Origin: Plantago elongata
Taxonomy: Eukaryota > Streptophyta > Magnoliopsida > Lamiales > Plantaginaceae
Direction of reading: 5' to 3'
Assembly: GCA_036897095.1 (NCBI GenBank)
Contig: JAYMSP010002382.1
Coordinates: forward strand, 1-24,657
DNA length: 24,657 bases
This document shows, in pieces, positions 20,691-24,657 of the stretch (its first letter is position 1; each line of letters opens with the position of its first letter). A model generated the notes under the pieces. It did not search any database. It was not told the DNA's origin and was given only the letters and a program-made list of their open reading frames with translations. The position numbers were made by a program, and so were the translations under genes.

Positions 20691-21456
20691 AATAATTATA
20701 TGACACACATAAAAACTCTTGAATGTTGTACCCGTAGGTTTTGTGCCAAACAATCTATTTAACACTTTAGCTACCAACCTCACTCACAGGAGTAGACAGA
20801 CACCAAACAGTTCCTACCGAGAAACATTAATGTGTCATTTTTGGAACCTCTAAAAAAAATACCAATAATTTGATCTTGTAAGTTTTCCACTCAACACATA
20901 TATCTGTTTAGCAAAACTAGTTAAAAATACAATTGTTAGCTAAAAAGGTAGCTGGTCAGGTAACTGTTTTTTTCAACAAACTAACTTATTAGCTTCTCAA
21001 ACCATCTAGCTTTTTAGCTAGATTACTTAAAAAGCTGCGCGTTCATGTAACGAATTCTTTTATAAAAAAACTCATAGAACTGAAAAGTCAGTGGTAAACA
21101 AGTCCTTTATCATGTAACTTTTCTATTACTAATTTTGATCCTATTAGTTATCTAAAATTCAAATATTGGTACTCCAATAAACAATTTCGGCTAAATCAAT
21201 TCAATAATTTGAAGAAAAAGTATACTTGAACTCAAATAATTTGTAACGAGCTTGAACTCAAATTTTGATAAACGTTAACATGCCTTATCCATTGACCATA
21301 ACTATACAAATATATAAATTTACTAAGATATAATGAGTCTTAACGAGCTTAATCAAGTAAGTTTGACTCGTTAGATAAACGAGCACTAAATGTGACTCGT
21401 GCTCAGGCTGTTTACCCTATCAAATGAACCAAGTTCAAGCCTTACTTACCGAGTTA
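20691..21456. other. AT-rich intergenic DNA
   Basis: No gene is seen. 20930-21030 has repeated TAGCT words (TTAGCTAAAAAGGTAGCTGG, TTTTTAGCTAGAT), perhaps an old inverted-repeat element. 21235-21415 contains ACGAGCTT/CGAGCTTGAA and ACGAGC words like those of the MITE at 8421, suggesting a decayed relative. Confidence 0.35.
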
Positions 21457-21650
21457 TTTTTTTATGGGAACATGTAATATTATAACTTCCCCAAAAGAAT
21501 TACATCAAATGTCAAATGGGAGTATAGAATCTCCATCCACAATATCGCTAACATGACACGGCAATATTTCACCACAATCGTTCCGTGACACTGCTCCTAA
21601 TCCTGCAAAAGGTGGTTCAGCCGAGCCATCATTAAAACTTAGACTTGTGT
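21457..21650 (-). mobile_element. Possible RNase H fragment of a LINE
   Basis: On the minus strand 21633-21496 reads SFNDGSAEPPFAGLGAVSRN, then DCGEILPCHVSDIV, and stops. The order DGS, then AGLGAVSRN with a following G, is the opening of the RNase H domain seen in the LINE at 20213 (NVDGS ... GGLIRDENGEW). A T tract at 21457-21463 would be its poly(A) on the minus strand. The later catalytic Glu and Asp positions are not visible. Short and decayed, so only a moderate call. Confidence 0.42.
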
Positions 21651-21667
21651 ACTCTACTGAAAACAAT

Positions 21668-21760
21668 TGTTATATGAACAGTGATTTGGTCTAAAAATAC
21701 CTCATTTTAATTTTATTTCAAACACAATTTCACCAAAATTCCATCCAAATAGACATTTAA
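21668..21760 (+). mobile_element. MITE-like repeat, copy 3 (inverted)
   Basis: Reverse complement matches the repeats at 2520 and 10270: TTTTTAGACCAAATCACTGT corresponds to TTTTAGGCCAAATCAATGT, and TTTCAAACACAATTTCACC to their inner part. Ends are not clear. Confidence 0.45.
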
Positions 21761-22397
21761 GTGCCATGCCAATCAGCCACCTAGACATTTTTATTAGGGT
21801 AAATTTACGATTTACAATTTTTAGTTTTACTTTTTATATTTTATTTTTGACAGTTGGGCAGTGGATTATCATTAACTCGAATAATTAAAGGAATTGTAGG
21901 TGAATTTGAGCTAATTCAAGTTAATTATCCAGAATTTGAGCATATCTTTTTCGAACGCTGTTCTGTTGTCTTTTTCCTGGCAAGTAAAAAAAAGTGAAGA
22001 GTTTGCTACCAATGAAAATCAATGAGTATCTCTGGTATAGAAGAGTGTCAAACTGCAGCAACAACATTACTTCCAAATTCTACGGTAAAATCATTCTGAT
22101 ATACAAAGATCACATACGGAGCAAACTTCATTCAACAGAAGAAAGAAAAGAAAACGAATCCAACAAACACAATACAACAAGACTAATCAGCAGGACGAAT
22201 TACAAGGCGAAGTTGTAATCAAAGATTCCATCTAACAGTTAAAACCGGCAAAAAGTTATTCTGGTACTGATTGGCAACTAGTTAAGAGACAATTTTACGG
22301 ATCTATCTTTCCATCCGTATTCAGTACGGCACTTACAGCATGTAGGAATATGGTTTGCACTCTACAGTCCTAATCCTTCATGATGCTTCAACTCCCA
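21761..22397 (-). other. Intergenic DNA and 3' flank of F-box copy D
   Basis: 21761-21985 is AT-rich without a recognised feature. About 22100-22260 resembles the 3' flanks of genes B and C (GAATCCAACAAACACA; AAGATTCCATCTA), so it belongs to the duplicated unit. Confidence 0.45.
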
Positions 22398-23805
22398 CTA
22401 TCTCGATTTTATGACAACTTTTGGGAGGGCTGGTAAACATGTTAACCTCTCTGCGGCAAAAGGATTGCAACCAAGTCTTACCTTTTGAAGAACTTTACCA
22501 TTCTTCAAAAGGTACAAAAACAATTTTCTTTCGTCATCTTTCCAATCAAAAACACAGAACTCAATTATCCTGATGTGTGATACCAAGCAAATGGGCGGAG
22601 TAGGCACTAGACACTCAAAATCTTCATAGCTCCCTTCATTCTCTTTAAACCCCTGGAGCATGGAAAGATAGAGGAAGATCACATCAATGCATCTCACAAA
22701 GTGAAGCAAACAACACAGCATAGTTTAAATTGGTATTTGCTAAGATGTGCCACCTCTTTGAAGCAAACTTCTCTGAGAATAGGTGCATTGTGTAATAAAC
22801 GTGCCAACAGTGCCCATCCATGGATTCCCAGGGAACCAAGACATAACCCAGTCAAATTATTAAATGATGGCATTTGCACAGACGAGTTATGCAGAACCTG
22901 TAGTAACCAAACAAATAAGTTAAAGTTAATACTGTGTAAAGCAAAATCTGACAGTTTAAGAGCTAAGCTGAAATAGACAATCTACATTATTGGTTTTAGA
23001 GAGAAGCTCTTGGCTTAAGCTACTAACTCTGCTCGCACAATGTCTGCATAATAAGCAAAATGTGGCTGTTTCTCATAAATCTCGACATATCCTGGAAACA
23101 CTATTTTCGTAATTATCTACATACTTAGGATATGAATTGCTAGAGCACTCGTGCAGAGACTCAAAGACTTAATGATATGTTATATTTGTCAACAGTGCAC
23201 TAGCTCTAACATTCTATTAGTAACTCAATATTTGATCATTAAGAAGATCCTGAATCTAATTTCAAAAGGTACATATACATTCTTGAGGGACATTTTTACA
23301 GTTAACTATCAGCATGTTCAAGACCATCGGTCTTGTAGTAAGAATACCACAACAAATATTTGACAAACATTTTTTATGCAGTAATTTTCAATAATGTAGA
23401 TAATATGACAAAGTTGAAGAAAAAATAACCAAGTTGAAACCCTTAGTGATGAAGCAAAGAGCAAGACTCAGCTGTTTTATATTAGGAGATAGTTCTAAAG
23501 TAAGCATTTTTTTTGAACAATTAAAATGAAATTTTATAACCACAACTCAGGAACATAAGATATGCCTCGGAGCAAAAGATCAGTACAGTAGACTCCAAAT
23601 TACAAAGACAAGCAGGGAAAAAAAAAACAGCCCTCCCACCTTCAACCGCTATCCTGACAAACTTGAAAAAGACTCACAACTAAGAACACCAGATCCCACA
23701 TAAACCCAAATGATCAAACAATATTCAGCACACCTTTCTATCAACACCAATATCACCACCAGATTCTTCATATTTCATCCTTTTGCCACTTGAACTTGAA
23801 TCCAT
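22398..23805 (-). pseudogene. F-box/LRR/FBD gene lacking its F-box and LRR (array copy D)
   Basis: The two 3' exons are perfectly kept: exon 2 at 22897-22754 (144 nt, SLGIHGWALLARLLHNAPIL) with a CTACAG acceptor and GTGGCA donor, and the FBD exon at 22652-22398 (84 codons, IRIIEFCVFDW, LFLYLLKNGKVLQKVRL). The gene start also survives: an ATG at 23805 gives MDSSSSGKRMKYEESGGD and IGVDR, then unrelated sequence with a stop. The rest of exon 1, about 940 nt coding for the F-box and LRRs, is gone. Its place (23507-23735) is taken by a piece that looks like the 3' tail of a LINE. Intron 1 (from 22898 to about 23506) still matches the other copies. Without an F-box it cannot act as an SCF receptor. 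The leader and exon 2 are closest to copy A. Confidence 0.8.
23507..23735 (-). mobile_element. Probable LINE 3' tail inside F-box copy D
   Basis: On the minus strand the piece runs through CTGTTTTTTTTTT and ends ATAAAATTTCATTTTAATTG, TTC and 8 A. This is the typical closing text of plant L1-type LINEs (a TAAAATTTCATTT word shortly before the poly(A)). It has no coding part, as expected for a strongly 5'-truncated insertion. It lies at the breakpoint of the exon 1 deletion. Confidence 0.5.
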
Positions 23806-23942
23806 AGTGAGTTACTGCTAGTTTGATTGCAAGATTGAAATGAGGAGGGAATTAGGGTTTTAGAAGGGAACAAAGTAAATTGAAATGTGTTTGGGGATTC
23901 GTGGAGGTGGTTGTGGACTTTTGGTGGAAGAAGGTGGTTTAT
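23806..23942 (-). promoter_or_regulatory. 5' flank of F-box copy D
   Basis: Matches the 5' flank of copy A (2380-2455; shared AAGATTGAAATG or GAGATTGAAATG followed by AATTAGGGTTT). The F-box homology ends at about 23942, where the short LTR element begins. Confidence 0.5.
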
Positions 23943-24657
23943 CAGAAAGATGAATAATGCGGAAGCATCTGAAGAGGTGAACTTACTGTGAAGATCGAAG
24001 TGTTGATGCTGCAGATCGTATGAATCAGTGATGATGATGGATGATGAAATGCAGTTGATGAAATGTGCAAGGAAGTAAATAAAACTGCTTTTGTTGTATT
24101 CAGTTTGAGAATGTAGCTTTCTGATTATCAATCAATTTTATATCTATATGAACAGATGAATATGTGAGTTTATATTTGCAGATACCGATTATGAATTCTG
24201 AACCATAAACCTCGAATTCAACCTCACCAAACTCAACAATGATCAGTTTATATTGATTTTTCAGAGAACGTGAGTGTATTTCACCTGAATGTAGACAAAT
24301 TTTACCAACAATAACCGTCTGAATCAGAAAATTGAAGCGGATGAACGAAAAAAAATGATCAACACAAATGCAAATCAGAAAATCAATCAATCACAGAGTA
24401 AAATCGAAGCTAAAACTATCAATCACTGTTTATAATGTGAATCAATCTCATCAACCAAATCTAAACTCGATCAGAATCTAAACAAAGCTCTGATACCAGA
24501 AAGATGAATAATGCGGAAGCATCTAAAGAGGTGAACTTACAGTGAAGATCGAAGTGTTGATGCTGCAGATCGTATGAATTAGTGATGATGATGGATGATG
24601 AAATGCAGTTGATGAAATGTGCAAGGAAGTAAATAAAACTGCTCTTGTTGTATTCAG
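23943..24657 (-). mobile_element. Short LTR retrotransposon fossil, TRIM-like
   Basis: Two direct repeats of 161 bp, 23943-24103 and 24497-24657, differ at about four positions (about 2.5%). Just inside the second one, read on the minus strand, TGGTATCAGAGC (24498-24487) is an exact initiator-Met tRNA primer site. So the element runs right to left, with its 5' LTR at the window edge. The interior between the repeats is only about 390 bp and shows no gag or pol. The size fits terminal-repeat retrotransposons in miniature, which move with enzymes from other elements. The LTR may extend past the window end, so its full length and target-site duplication cannot be seen. The low LTR difference suggests an age of the order of a million years. 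Confidence 0.72.

Noticed and set aside
23943-24657. Cassandra-type TRIM with a 5S RNA promoter in its LTR
   Set aside because: No 5S rRNA-like box or 5S sequence was seen in either repeat.

Overview
This is a stretch of nuclear DNA from a flowering plant, most likely a eudicot. The evidence is spliced F-box/LRR/FBD genes with GT-AG introns, an AT-rich background, plant-type LINE remnants that end in an RNase H domain, LTR fossils primed by initiator-Met tRNA, MITEs, and a captured piece of the plastid enzyme gene dihydropyrimidine dehydrogenase (PYD1). No bacterial, organellar, CRISPR or RNA-gene features were seen, and the species cannot be named from the sequence alone.

The backbone is a tandem array of four F-box/FBD copies, all on the minus strand. 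From left to right they are a pseudogene A (402-2347), an intact gene C (7327-9897, 465 aa), an intact gene B (12891-15007, 461 aa) and a gutted copy D (22398-23805). All four share one plan: a long first exon (F-box plus LRRs), a 144-nt second exon and a C-terminal FBD exon, joined by phase-0 introns. 5' and 3' flanking DNA is partly shared, so they arose by local duplication. C and B are close relatives; A and D resemble each other. The intact copies should encode substrate receptors of SCF ubiquitin ligases.

The spaces between copies are filled with mobile DNA. 3121-3485 is an 18-unit, 20-bp minisatellite. It abuts a dispersed repeat (3486-5123; second copy 15698-17023) that carries runs of a 21-bp, TATG-headed motif. 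5700-6905 looks like a Pack-MULE: degenerate long terminal inverted repeats around the 5' end and first coding part of a PYD1 gene. A GAGCTC-rich MITE sits in intron 1 of gene C. 10200-12650 is AT-rich with MITE debris and a 139-bp tandem duplication. 17024-17425 is an LTR with a primer-binding site, inserted into the second copy of the 21-bp repeat element. 18890-20690 is a 5'-truncated LINE, and 21457-21650 holds a possible RNase H piece of another LINE on the other strand. The right edge (23943 to the end) is a short LTR element, TRIM-like in size, lying about 140 bp upstream of the start of copy D.

No clearly new molecular system is present. The points most worth a second look are the PYD1-capturing transposon, the 21-bp/7-residue repeat element present twice, the graded decay of the four F-box copies, and changes to start codons, uORFs and promoters between paralogs.
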